Below are positions 31,239-39,916 of a stretch of DNA of 64,000 nt, piece by piece; the stretch's first letter is position 1; the number at the start of each line of letters is the position of its first letter. The position numbers and the translations under genes were made by a program. The notes under the pieces were generated by a model that saw only the letters and a program-made list of their open reading frames with translations, was not told where the DNA came from and did not search any database. The stretch is taken from positions 1-64,000 of the forward strand of contig CAYJBH010000006.1 in assembly GCA_964368625.1 (NCBI GenBank). Direction: 5' to 3'. Source of the DNA: CAYJBH01 sp964368625 (GTDB lineage: Bacteria; Bacillota; Clostridia; Oscillospirales; Ruminococcaceae).

Positions 31239-32354
31239 ATGACTAACACAGAGAGAACATTTAGCATATTAAACTATAAAGGCGATATCGATCGACTTCC
31301 GGCGGTTCATTTTGGGTATTGGGATGAACTTTTGCAGGAATGGGCAGACCAGGGGCATATTAGCTCTGCAATAGCTAATTCTTTAGCAGACAGTAACGAT
31401 GCTGATAAGGAGCTCGACAAAATTCTTGGTTGGGATTTTAACTGGTGCAACTTAAAGGGTGGCAATGTTAAGTTAGCGCCACCCTTTGAGCACAAGGTTT
31501 TAGAGGAGCTTTCTGATGGTTTTATTAGAGTTCAAAACTCTGAGGGGTTGATTGAGCGAACCAGAAAAGGTGCAGGCTCTATACCGTCTGAGGATGATTA
31601 TCAGCTAAAGGATAAGGAATCGTTTGAAGCTTTATATAAACCTAAGATGCAGTTTTCACAGGAGCGTATTATAAATGCCGGCGTTAACAGGATGCAAAAG
31701 GATGAATCACACGATGCACCTATAGCAATCGAGATGGGAAGTATTCTTGGAACAGTTAGAAACTTTTTATCGGTTATCGGTCTTTCATACATGATGTATG
31801 ATGATTATGAGCTGTTACAAGAAATTGTTGATACCTATGCAGAGATGCAGTACAAGACTGTTGAAGCAACCTTAAAAACCGGTATGAAGTTTGACTTTGC
31901 GCATTACTGGGAGGACATCTGCTTTAAGAACGGCCCACTTCTTTCACCCGATATATTTGATGATCTATGTGCAAAGCATTATAAGAAGCGTAACGACCTT
32001 GTTAAATCCTATGGAATAGAGATAATCTCGCTGGATTGCGACGGTGTTACCGATGCACTTCAAAAAACATGGATAGACAACGGTGTTAACACCTTATTCC
32101 CCATCGAGGTAGGAACTTGGGGAGACCAATTTGAGAAGGCTAGGGAGCGATTCGGTAAGGAGCAACGCGGTGTTGGCGGGCTGGATAAAACCTGCTTTTT
32201 AAAGAATCGTAATGCCGTTGATGATGAGCTTACCAGAATAGAACGGCTATATAAACTAGGCGGGTTTATCCCCTGCCCCGATCACCGATTAATGCCGGGA
32301 AGTGATTTTAAACTTGTTAAGTACTATATCGAACAGGTTAAAACCATTAAATGA
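31239..32354 (+). CDS. Uroporphyrinogen decarboxylase-like protein
   Basis: 371 residues, UroD/MtaA-type TIM barrel. The ATG at 31239 follows AAAGG; an in-frame upstream extension has no SD. The C-terminus GGFIPCPDHRLMPGSDFKLVKYY is typical of catabolic UroD-like proteins near sugar or methyl-transfer genes, not of heme-pathway HemE, whose N-terminal R-Q-A-G-R pattern is missing. Located between a decayed region and a convergent AraC regulator, near rhamnose genes. Substrate unknown. Confidence 0.82.
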   Translation: MTNTERTFSILNYKGDIDRLPAVHFGYWDELLQEWADQGHISSAIANSLADSNDADKELDKILGWDFNWCNLKGGNVKLAPPFEHKVLEELSDGFIRVQNSEGLIERTRKGAGSIPSEDDYQLKDKESFEALYKPKMQFSQERIINAGVNRMQKDESHDAPIAIEMGSILGTVRNFLSVIGLSYMMYDDYELLQEIVDTYAEMQYKTVEATLKTGMKFDFAHYWEDICFKNGPLLSPDIFDDLCAKHYKKRNDLVKSYGIEIISLDCDGVTDALQKTWIDNGVNTLFPIEVGTWGDQFEKARERFGKEQRGVGGLDKTCFLKNRNAVDDELTRIERLYKLGGFIPCPDHRLMPGSDFKLVKYYIEQVKTIK

Positions 32355-32398
32355 TTCGATAATCTACTGATATCTAATCGGCAGTACCACCGGCAGAT

Positions 32399-33271
32399 TT
32401 AATCAATCATCGGTTTTAAATTATAGTGCTCCTTACGAAATTTTAGCGGACTCATACCGGTTATTCGTGAAAACTGGCTTGAAAAGTTACTCTCTCCACT
32501 AAATCCTGTTTTAATGGCAATTTCGGCTATAGAAAGGTTTGTAGAACAAAGTTTATGTTTTGCCTTGGTGATTCTATGGTGCAAAAGATAGTCGTATGGT
32601 GAGGTTCCCATATATTTTTTAAATAATCGAATAAAATGAAACTTCGATAGATGGGCATTCTTTGCCATCTCATCGAGGTTTATTTTAGTTGCATATCTCT
32701 CGCGCAGATATTTTGCACAGCCGATAATAGCATCACTTCGATTGTCGGATAGCTGTAGATGTGAGTGCAATGCCTTAAACATACTATGAAGAATGTTATG
32801 AAGTTGAACCGAGTTTTCCATCATATCCTCGGTTGTGTTTTGCCTTGCATGTAGTAATAAAATTCTAAAAAAATCGCTCGTTGTCTGTGGATCTAGCAAA
32901 ACAGGCTCGGAAGATAGTGCAAGTTGTTTAATATATCCGTCTATTCCGTTACCGTTAAGATGAACCCAGAAGTGATGCCAATCGGTGGATGTAGGAGCAG
33001 TTCGATAATACTGATATTCCCTACAATCAACAATATAACAGCAACCGGCAGTAAGCCTAATTTGTTCAGAGCGATAATTTAGCTCTCCCTCACCCTTTAT
33101 GGTGTAAACCAACCAATAACCTTCTTTTTCATCTCTTTCGGTAAAAAAATCACTCCCTGCATAAAACTCACCAACCTCGGTGCAATAAAACGGTAAGCTC
33201 CTTGCAAATGCACCGGGAGTTGCCGTTATCCATGATGATCTTTCATCAATATCCATATTATAGTTTAACAC
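32399..33271 (-). CDS. AraC-family regulator, likely of the rhamnose genes
   Basis: 290 residues: N-terminal cupin-like sensor (about 15-165) and C-terminal double HTH (about 190-285) with INLDEMAKNAHLSKFHFIRLF and NLSIAEIAIKTGFSGESNFSSQF, ending in the classical TGMSPLKFRKE. A GTG start at 33271 follows GAGGG by 4 nt; an ATG five codons later is possible. It is divergent from rhaA, whose promoter lies between them, so it is the natural candidate for a rhamnose-responsive activator. Confidence 0.9.
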   Translation of the reverse strand: MLNYNMDIDERSSWITATPGAFARSLPFYCTEVGEFYAGSDFFTERDEKEGYWLVYTIKGEGELNYRSEQIRLTAGCCYIVDCREYQYYRTAPTSTDWHHFWVHLNGNGIDGYIKQLALSSEPVLLDPQTTSDFFRILLLHARQNTTEDMMENSVQLHNILHSMFKALHSHLQLSDNRSDAIIGCAKYLRERYATKINLDEMAKNAHLSKFHFIRLFKKYMGTSPYDYLLHHRITKAKHKLCSTNLSIAEIAIKTGFSGESNFSSQFSRITGMSPLKFRKEHYNLKPMID

Positions 33272-33318
33272 GTTACCCTCAAAAGCAATATTTCTAAAAA
33301 AAGCCGCAATATTTTGTA

Positions 33319-33347
33319 TTGAAATGTAGTTACAATATTATTATAAT
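33319..33347 (+). promoter_or_regulatory. rhaA operon promoter
   Basis: TTGAAA (33319-33324), 17-bp spacer, TATAAT (33342-33347), with a leader of about 110 nt before rhaA. Confidence 0.55.
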
Positions 33348-33463
33348 AGAATTATATTTTAAAAGCAATAAGCAATATTGTTGTTTTTATCAAATTTGCC
33401 AACAGATATTAAGCATAACGGCAATAAGCATTAACAAATAATAAAGACAGAAAGGTTATAATT

Positions 33464-34711
33464 ATGGGTTACCAAGAAGCAAAGCAACGTTATTTAAAAC
33501 TCGGTGTGGATACCGAAAAGGCCCTAGCTGTTTTAGCTAGTCTCCCGGTTAGCATCCACTGCTGGCAGGGAGACGATGTTACCGGCTTTGATAACAAAGA
33601 CGGTGGAGCAGGCAACGGCATTCAAACTACCGGAAACTACCCCGGCAAGGCTCGCAACTTTGAAGAACTTACCGCAGATTTTTTAAAGGCGGCATCGCTT
33701 ATTCCCGGAAAAAAACGTATTAACCTTCATGCATGTTATGCTGTTTTTAACGATGAAAACGGCGGCTGGGTCGATAGAGATAAGCAGGAATACAAGCATT
33801 TTGCCGCATGGGTAGACTTTGCAAAGAAAAACGATATTATGATAGACTTTAACCCAACCCTTTTTAGCCACGAGATGGTTAAGGATGGCTTAACCCTTTC
33901 AAGTCCTGACGACAAGGTGCGTGAATTTTGGATTAACCACTGCATTGCTTCACGTCGGATTGCTAACAAAATTGGTAAAGAACTTGGTTCTGCTGCACTT
34001 AATAACGTTTGGATTCCCGATGGTTTTAAGGATGTTCCTGCAGACAGAATCGGCCCGCGTATGCGCCTAAAAGATTCACTTGATAAAATTTTTGCAGAAA
34101 AACTTCCCTATGTTATCGACTGTGTTGAGAGTAAATTCTTTGCCATCGGTGTTGAGGCATACACCGTTGGTTCAAACGAATTTTACATGGGTTATGCAAC
34201 CTCGAAAGAAAATGTTTATTATCTGCTTGATGCAGGCCACTTTCATCCGAGCGAGATGATAAGCGATAAAATCTCCTCTCTTCTTTGCTTCTTCGACAAG
34301 GTTCCGCTACATGTTACCCGCCCCATGAACTGGGATAGCGACCATGTTGTTAACTATACCGATGAGATTATAGAAATCTGCAAAGAGATAGTTCGCAACA
34401 ATGCAACAGATAAGGTTCTGGTTGGTCTTGATTTCTTTGATGCTTCTATAAACCGTGTTGCAGCATGGGCTATCGGAACTAGGGCATTCCAAAAAGCAAT
34501 GTTATTCGCCTTACTACAGCCCAACGACGAGCTGACTAAGCTTCAGAACGAGGGCAACTTCACAAAAAAAATGATGCTGATGGAGGATGCAAAGATGATG
34601 CCTATCAGCGATGTGTGGGAGGAATATTGCATACGGGCCGGAGTTAAGGGCGATATTGACTGGTTTGAGGATGTTGAGAGCTACGAAAATGACGTTTTGT
34701 TAAAGAGGTAG
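33464..34711 (+). CDS. rhaA: L-rhamnose isomerase
   Basis: 415 residues, the normal RhaA length; converts L-rhamnose to L-rhamnulose, manganese-dependent, in the cytosol. Family landmarks are SIHCWQGDDVTGFD near the start, NLHACYAVF, WIPDGFKDVPADR, IGVEAYTVGSNEFYMGYA, LLDAGHFHPSE with metal ligands, and VGLDFFDASINRVAAW. The SD AGAAAGG precedes the ATG. It is first in an operon with the mutarotase and a class II aldolase; no rhamnulokinase gene is present in the window. Confidence 0.96.
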   Translation: MGYQEAKQRYLKLGVDTEKALAVLASLPVSIHCWQGDDVTGFDNKDGGAGNGIQTTGNYPGKARNFEELTADFLKAASLIPGKKRINLHACYAVFNDENGGWVDRDKQEYKHFAAWVDFAKKNDIMIDFNPTLFSHEMVKDGLTLSSPDDKVREFWINHCIASRRIANKIGKELGSAALNNVWIPDGFKDVPADRIGPRMRLKDSLDKIFAEKLPYVIDCVESKFFAIGVEAYTVGSNEFYMGYATSKENVYYLLDAGHFHPSEMISDKISSLLCFFDKVPLHVTRPMNWDSDHVVNYTDEIIEICKEIVRNNATDKVLVGLDFFDASINRVAAWAIGTRAFQKAMLFALLQPNDELTKLQNEGNFTKKMMLMEDAKMMPISDVWEEYCIRAGVKGDIDWFEDVESYENDVLLKR

Positions 34712-34714
34712 ATT

Positions 34715-35041
34715 ATGAATCGATACTGTATAATAGTTGAAGTTAAGGCTGAGCGAATAGAGGATTATATCAAGCTTCATAAAGAGCCTTGGCGTGAAAT
34801 GTTAGAGGCTATTCGTGAAAGTGGAATTAAAGACGAGATTATATTTTTCCATAGAAATCAATCTATAATTATACTAGAGTGTGAGGAACATGAACTTTGT
34901 AACGCAAAGCTTCGTGCAACCGAGGTGTGCAAAAAGTGGGATGAGCTTACCCTTCCCTGGTTTGAGCCAACAGGTTTTGAGCAGGCCGAACTTATATTCG
35001 ACCTAAACAAACAGCTTGCCGGCGATACAACAAAGTTATAA
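34715..35041 (+). CDS. rhaM: L-rhamnose mutarotase
   Basis: 108 residues, the usual size. RhaM interconverts the alpha and beta anomers of L-rhamnose to feed the isomerase. It starts MNRYCIIVEVKAERIEDYIKLH with a candidate catalytic His in the YxxxHxxxW-like KLHKEPWREM, and ends in a WDELTLPWFEP signature region. It begins 3 bp after the rhaA stop, so it is co-translated with it. Confidence 0.92.
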   Translation: MNRYCIIVEVKAERIEDYIKLHKEPWREMLEAIRESGIKDEIIFFHRNQSIIILECEEHELCNAKLRATEVCKKWDELTLPWFEPTGFEQAELIFDLNKQLAGDTTKL

Positions 35042-35058
35042 TATTAAAAGGGAGAAAT

Positions 35059-36087
35059 ATGTACGAACAACAAAAAATCGAGATGAAAAAAATCTCTAAC
35101 TATGCCGGTGCGCGCCTTGACTTCGTTCAGGGTGGTGGCGGAAACAGCTCTTATAAATTTGATGATAGAATAATGGCTATCAAGGCGAGTGGATACACCA
35201 TGTCGGACATCACCGAAAATAGCGGATATGTTACCGTAGACTATTCCAAGATTTTATCCGACTATGCAAAACTATCTGCCATGACCGATATTGATGTTGA
35301 AGTGGAAACCTTAAAAATTAACCTCGACAGTATAACCATGATAGATGGCATGGAAAAAACAAGGCCCTCGGTGGAGGTAGGTTTTCATTCCTATCTAAAA
35401 AAGGCGGTAATTCATACCCATTCTGTTTACTCAAACCTTTTATGTTGCTCTAAAGAAGGACGTGAAAAGGTTAAAGAGATATTTAATGAAAGCGACCTCG
35501 GTTATGTTTACCTTCCATTTATTAGCCCGGGTTTCACGCTATCGATGGAGCTAGCGAAGGCTGTTACCGATTATGAAATGCAAAACGGTAAACAACCGGA
35601 ACTTATATTCATGCATAGTCATGGCATAATTGCACATTCAGATAATGCTGACGAGGCAATAAAAATTCATGATACGGCAAACAATCTAATAAAAAACTAC
35701 TTTAACGCATCGCCTTACCCCTCATGTAGCGTTGAAAAGCAAGGGGATGACTTTGTATCTAACTCTGAGTTATTATCAACCTTTATTAAAGATAATGCGG
35801 TTAAAAATAAATACTTTGATGAGGTTATTCTCTACCCTGATCAGATGGTATATCTTGGCTCTAATCTATCCGAGACTATTCTCTTTAACACTGAAAAGGG
35901 CGAGGTAGTTTTTAAAATGTCTGAAAAAAAAGCGTTAACGGCTCTTGAGGTTATGGTTGGCGTTGCCTATATCATTGCCGAGATTAAAAGACTTGGGTTA
36001 ACTCTTGAAACTCTCTGCGAAGAGGGTATAGAGTTTATCCGTAACTGGGAAAGCGAAAAATATCGTGCAAATCTCTCAGAAAAATAG
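35059..36087 (+). CDS. Class II aldolase/adducin family protein, probable rhamnulose-phosphate aldolase
   Basis: 342 residues. The zinc-binding histidines are visible in VIHTHSVYSN (about 113-122) and FMHSHGIIAHSD (about 190-201); RLDFVQGGGGNSSYKFDDRIMAIKASGY is the phosphate-site region. It resembles the aldolase half of bifunctional rhamnulose-1-phosphate aldolase/lactaldehyde dehydrogenase proteins but has no SDR half, and is longer than E. coli RhaD (about 270). Operon position after rhaA-rhaM supports cleavage of L-rhamnulose 1-phosphate. Confidence 0.82.
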   Translation: MYEQQKIEMKKISNYAGARLDFVQGGGGNSSYKFDDRIMAIKASGYTMSDITENSGYVTVDYSKILSDYAKLSAMTDIDVEVETLKINLDSITMIDGMEKTRPSVEVGFHSYLKKAVIHTHSVYSNLLCCSKEGREKVKEIFNESDLGYVYLPFISPGFTLSMELAKAVTDYEMQNGKQPELIFMHSHGIIAHSDNADEAIKIHDTANNLIKNYFNASPYPSCSVEKQGDDFVSNSELLSTFIKDNAVKNKYFDEVILYPDQMVYLGSNLSETILFNTEKGEVVFKMSEKKALTALEVMVGVAYIIAEIKRLGLTLETLCEEGIEFIRNWESEKYRANLSEK

Positions 36088-36105
36088 TTAATTGAATAAT
36101 AGCTA

Positions 36106-36147
36106 AACACCCCGCAACCAGGTTAACCACCTAGGTTGCGGGGTGTT
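36106..36147. terminator. Bidirectional terminator between rhamnose operon and GH120 gene
   Basis: AACACCCCGCAACC (36106-36119) pairs perfectly with GGTTGCGGGGTGTT (36134-36147). Outer AGCTAA and TTAGCT can extend the stem on either side. Confidence 0.8.
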
Positions 36148-36163
36148 CTATTAGCTTAGTTTG

Positions 36164-38110
36164 TTACCAAACTTTCACCGTGTTTTTACCCGATTTTAAG
36201 CTCGCTATCGGACCTGCTACTGATTTTTCGGCGCGTTTGTTACCGTTAATGTCGGTATCAAAGATGATAAAGTTTGCATTATAATCGTCGAATATGCATT
36301 CTGAAATTCTGGTTGAACCAAGATCTTCAGTTTTCTTTATATCGTTTTCAAACTTAACGAAGTCATCAGCAAGTGTAATATTGAGGTAAACCTCATCTCC
36401 CTGCTCTGTTAGATAGCATTCGGGGTTTGAGTCGCTCTTATAGGTGCTAGCCTCATTTTTGTATATAGTACTACCATTAAAATATGCATTACAGTTTATA
36501 TAAACCGGCTGTTTTACAGCAATGTAACGAACATGATCGTTAGTAACTCCATACTCATCGATAAGGCGATTATACTCTTCATATGATCCCGGATGTTCAT
36601 CATATACAGAGGTTCCACTTACAAGGTTGCTCGGTATATCATCGCCACCGATAAAGATGTTGTTAAACATTCTATCGTCACCGCTATACATATAGGCAAA
36701 GCCCATAAGCTTGGTAGAATGTGGTTGATGATAAGGTGTTGAGCGGTCTAGTGTATCAATCTGTCTTGTTCCCCCACAGCAAAGATTATTAATATAAGCA
36801 GTACCCTGGGCAACATTGTCTAGAGTATAAACAGAACCAAGTACGTTGTTATCTACGATACAGGGGCCATGTGTAACCTCAATGAAAAGGTCACGGTCAT
36901 TTTTGTAGAATAGGTTACGGCTAACACGTGTTCCCTGAGCCTGCCAGTCTAACCACAAACCGAGTGTACAATCGTTAATTCTGTTATGTTCGATGCGTGT
37001 GTCAACCGCTGCATGAAGTTTGATTCCTGCAATTTCATAACCGAAGAACTCATGCTTAACTGCTATGTTAAAAATATGATTATCATGAATGTGGCAGAAA
37101 GCACTGCCCATATGTCCAACCACACCATTCTGACCACAGTCGTATATTTTGTTGTAACGAACTATGTGGGAGCCAATTTTTTCTTTGCTCCAGCCGTTGT
37201 CTAGTGCACGGAAAACGCTCTCAAGTTGGTATTGATATCCCGGTTTTCTTAGTGTTATGGCTGATTCATTATGCCCTGTAGTTATTTCCTTACCAATACT
37301 AACAGCACTGCACTTAGCGTCATGAATAATATTATGCTCGATTATCCATCCCTTACTCCAGTTAGGGCCAACAAGTCCCGGCTGATCTGCCGTAGGAGGT
37401 GCCCAACCGCAGGCAGCCTGAGCTAACTCAAAGCCCGATACGGTAATATAATTAATGCCATTAATTGCCGGATAGAAACAGGAGCGACGAACATTAATTT
37501 CGGTTAACTCTTTATTTGGGTCGCTTCCGTTAAAATCTGCATAGATAACTGTATTCTCCGGATCTACCTCTGCAATCCACTTATAAAGCGTACCCTCGCT
37601 ATCTACAATGACTTCCGGTTTGCTACTCCAGGGAGGAGCAAAACCTTCTACCCTCTTTGCCTTGCTTCTAAGGTCTGCCATGTCGGTAGCTTCATAAAAT
37701 GATTTACCGTTAAGGTAAACATCACCAAGATGAAGAATCCATTCATCGCGAAGCGGATGGATTAGCCAGTCGCCCCAAAGCTCTTCTTTGTAGGGGTTGT
37801 ATTCGCCAAAAAAAGTATTTGGAATTGTAACTTTCCATATGGTATCCTCAAATACTTCCCATCCGGTTATACGCTCACTACCTTTTATTACAACCTTTTC
37901 GCCCTCTGCGGCTTTATAGGTAATACGCTCAAAATCAGAATTTCCGCCAAAAGCCGGTTTAACCCACTCGCGATATTCACCCTCATGAACAACTACCGTA
38001 TCACCGGGTTTAGCTATATCTGCAGCTCTTTGAATTGTTAAAAATGGTTGTGCCTGTGTTCCTGGGTTTTGATTACACCCCTTTTTGCTAATATGATAGA
38101 TTTTTGCCAT
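36164..38110 (-). CDS. Glycoside hydrolase family 120 beta-xylosidase
   Basis: 648-residue right-handed parallel beta-helix enzyme without signal peptide, hence intracellular; it releases xylose from xylo-oligosaccharides. The sequence follows the GH120 beta-xylosidase of Thermoanaerobacterium saccharolyticum as I remember it nearly end to end: GDTVVVHEGEYREWVKP, APPTADQPGLVGPNWSKGWI, HDAKCSAVSIGKE and the closing GKNTVKVW. The known nucleophile Asp and the Glu 23 residues later are conserved in LGLWLDWQAQGTR (about 387) and DLFIEVTHGP (about 410). SD AAAGGAG precedes the ATG. No xylose isomerase or xylulokinase is nearby. Confidence 0.93.
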   Translation of the reverse strand: MAKIYHISKKGCNQNPGTQAQPFLTIQRAADIAKPGDTVVVHEGEYREWVKPAFGGNSDFERITYKAAEGEKVVIKGSERITGWEVFEDTIWKVTIPNTFFGEYNPYKEELWGDWLIHPLRDEWILHLGDVYLNGKSFYEATDMADLRSKAKRVEGFAPPWSSKPEVIVDSEGTLYKWIAEVDPENTVIYADFNGSDPNKELTEINVRRSCFYPAINGINYITVSGFELAQAACGWAPPTADQPGLVGPNWSKGWIIEHNIIHDAKCSAVSIGKEITTGHNESAITLRKPGYQYQLESVFRALDNGWSKEKIGSHIVRYNKIYDCGQNGVVGHMGSAFCHIHDNHIFNIAVKHEFFGYEIAGIKLHAAVDTRIEHNRINDCTLGLWLDWQAQGTRVSRNLFYKNDRDLFIEVTHGPCIVDNNVLGSVYTLDNVAQGTAYINNLCCGGTRQIDTLDRSTPYHQPHSTKLMGFAYMYSGDDRMFNNIFIGGDDIPSNLVSGTSVYDEHPGSYEEYNRLIDEYGVTNDHVRYIAVKQPVYINCNAYFNGSTIYKNEASTYKSDSNPECYLTEQGDEVYLNITLADDFVKFENDIKKTEDLGSTRISECIFDDYNANFIIFDTDINGNKRAEKSVAGPIASLKSGKNTVKVW

Positions 38111-38437
38111 TAATTAACTCCTTTCACTTTTCAACGTATATATATTGCGACGGGAAACTCCCGGTATGCATATAAGAATGTGGTAATCCACCTTGAAATA
38201 AGGCTGCTTATGAAGTTGCTTATAAATTATATTTTATCTTAAAACTTTATACTTGTCAAGAATATGAAATAGGTAAGTTTGTTGTAACTAACTGAATCGA
38301 TAAAATAGAAATGATAAAACCTATGGGATTATAACCTTAACTGATACACACATCTACTTATTCCGGAATACTATAAAGCATGAAACAATAGCTACTTTAA
38401 CACTAAAAATACGACATTAAACTTTAGGGAGATTTTT
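38111..38437. other. Divergent intergenic region of GH120 and amidase genes
   Basis: It holds the GH120 promoter (38231-38259) and a leader of about 115 nt with a small CGGGA/TCCCG hairpin near 38153. The amidase gene on the other side has SD TTAGGGAGA. I see no cre box or known riboswitch. Confidence 0.5.
38231..38259 (-). promoter_or_regulatory. GH120 gene promoter
   Basis: TTGACA (38259 to 38254), 17-bp spacer, TAAAAT (38236 to 38231). Confidence 0.6.
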
Positions 38438-39130
38438 ATGGATAGTTATATTAATCAGTTTATTGAAATCGGCTGTCTTCGCCCGGGCGAACTTAGGAGC
38501 GATTTCATTGGCGTAACTCTTCACGAAAAGACAGGTGGAAGAGGAGAAAATGCATCCTTTTTCGCTAAAATAGCCTTTAACAGCAAAAACAGAAACAGAG
38601 TTTTTTCTTCTCATTACTACGTCGACGATACCCAGGTTATCTACACTATACCGGAAAAAGAGGTTGCTCTTCATTCAACAGAATACGCAAACAGTAACAC
38701 TATTGCAATAACTCTGTGCAGCTATCTTGATAGCGACACAGAGCAACTAATTTTAAACACCGAAAATCTTATAACCGATATTCTGCTTAGAAATGGTGTT
38801 GTTATGTCCGGCGATAAAATTTTTAAAGCAGAAGATTTCATCGAGCAAGCAGGATTCACACAAGGCCTTCTGGGAACCGAAAACCGCTTTGCAACGCTTT
38901 CTAAAAACATACAGAAAAACCTTCTTGCTCAAAGTAGCACCGATGAAGTAGTAGCTACTACGGTTTTATACGAGAAGGGAATCGACATACCATTCGGTAA
39001 TAAATCTTATCCTCCGGCCGACACCGAAGCCGAAAGCACCGATGTTTTAATGCTTGCATGGTATCAAAATCTTCAATACTATGGTGGGCAGGTTTACAGG
39101 TTAGATCCTTTATCTGAAGGCCAGCAATGA
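38438..39130 (+). CDS. Degenerate N-acetylmuramoyl-L-alanine amidase (Amidase_2 fold)
   Basis: 230 residues without signal peptide. The N half matches Amidase_2: GVTLHEKTGG (first zinc His), SSHYYVDDTQVIYTIPEKEVALHSTEYANSN and TIAITLCSY. The usual C-terminal zinc/catalytic block (HxxWxxKxCP-like) is absent; that region reads FKAEDFIEQAGFTQGLLGTENRF. The last 21 bp overlap the convergent DUF308 gene. It may be catalytically dead, act as a binding protein, or use a different third ligand. Confidence 0.7.
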   Translation: MDSYINQFIEIGCLRPGELRSDFIGVTLHEKTGGRGENASFFAKIAFNSKNRNRVFSSHYYVDDTQVIYTIPEKEVALHSTEYANSNTIAITLCSYLDSDTEQLILNTENLITDILLRNGVVMSGDKIFKAEDFIEQAGFTQGLLGTENRFATLSKNIQKNLLAQSSTDEVVATTVLYEKGIDIPFGNKSYPPADTEAESTDVLMLAWYQNLQYYGGQVYRLDPLSEGQQ

Positions 39131-39655
39131 TATACCGCAAAAAACTAAATAGCAACCAAGGCTTACAACCAACAATATGTCTGTTGCCAGCGGCATTGAT
39201 AAAAATGCAATAGCAACCAATAAAATAATAATACCAAAAACCATGTTAGTTTTCCAACCGGGTTCGTTGTATTCGCGCTTTTTAAGCGCCGACATAATTT
39301 TAACCAAGCCTACTACAAGTAAAATTATTGTTATCAATCCTGTTACAAAACTAACAGTAAAGCCGGAAGGCAGTATTAAAAAAACTATTCCCAAAACAAG
39401 GTTTAGCACACAGCTGGTTAGCAAGGAGGGGTATTTCGCCCCTTGTTTGCTGTATGAAAGATATTCATAACCTCTAAACATACCTGTTGAAAGTATAAAT
39501 ACCGCTGCGATAGTTTCCATAGTCGCCACTGTTCCCAGCGGATTTAATATGCAAAGCACACCCATTATTATTAGAACAATAGAAAGAATAATCTTAATGG
39601 TTTTAAGTGTCTTGCTTTGCTTGTTATTACCGTTTGAATTGTATATAAAAAACAC
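39110..39655 (-). CDS. DUF308/HdeD-family membrane protein
   Basis: 181 residues with six hydrophobic segments in three pairs, each pair beginning with a pattern such as ILSIVLIIMGVLCILNP, LNLVLGIVFLILPSG and FGIIILLVAIAFLSMP. This triple hairpin repeat is the DUF308 layout. A GTG start lies 8 nt after GGAG. Function unknown; HdeD in E. coli relates to acid stress. It may be co-transcribed with pepV and the 81-aa gene upstream. Confidence 0.85.
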   Translation of the reverse strand: MFFIYNSNGNNKQSKTLKTIKIILSIVLIIMGVLCILNPLGTVATMETIAAVFILSTGMFRGYEYLSYSKQGAKYPSLLTSCVLNLVLGIVFLILPSGFTVSFVTGLITIILLVVGLVKIMSALKKREYNEPGWKTNMVFGIIILLVAIAFLSMPLATDILLVVSLGCYLVFCGISLLAFR

Positions 39656-39669
39656 CTTAACTTCTCCGC

Positions 39670-39915
39670 TTATTTTATATCAAAGGCATTTAACACAGAA
39701 TCTGCAACCAGTTCATCTCCAAGCAGCTCTTTATACTGTGCCGTTCCTTCCTTCTTCTCTCGCTGTAGCTGGTCGATACGTTGACGAGTTAGCTCTCTTC
39801 TGCTGTAAAGGGTATATAATTTTTCTTCATAGTAATATAACCGTTGCAAAAGAGTTTGTTCGTCTGCTGTGCTGTGAACCTGCCCCTGCGAATCTTTAAA
39901 TGTTAACATTTTCAT
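39670..39915 (-). CDS. 81-aa coiled-coil protein
   Basis: MKMLTFKDSQ start whose ATG lies 1 bp after the pepV stop. Residues about 20-62 (LLQRLYYYEEKLYTLYSRRELTRQRIDQL and beyond) are strongly helical and charged, suggesting a coiled coil. No family recognised. Only a weak SD (GCAGAGA) is seen, so translation may be coupled to pepV. Confidence 0.6.
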   Translation of the reverse strand: MKMLTFKDSQGQVHSTADEQTLLQRLYYYEEKLYTLYSRRELTRQRIDQLQREKKEGTAQYKELLGDELVADSVLNAFDIK

Positions 39916-39916
39916 G

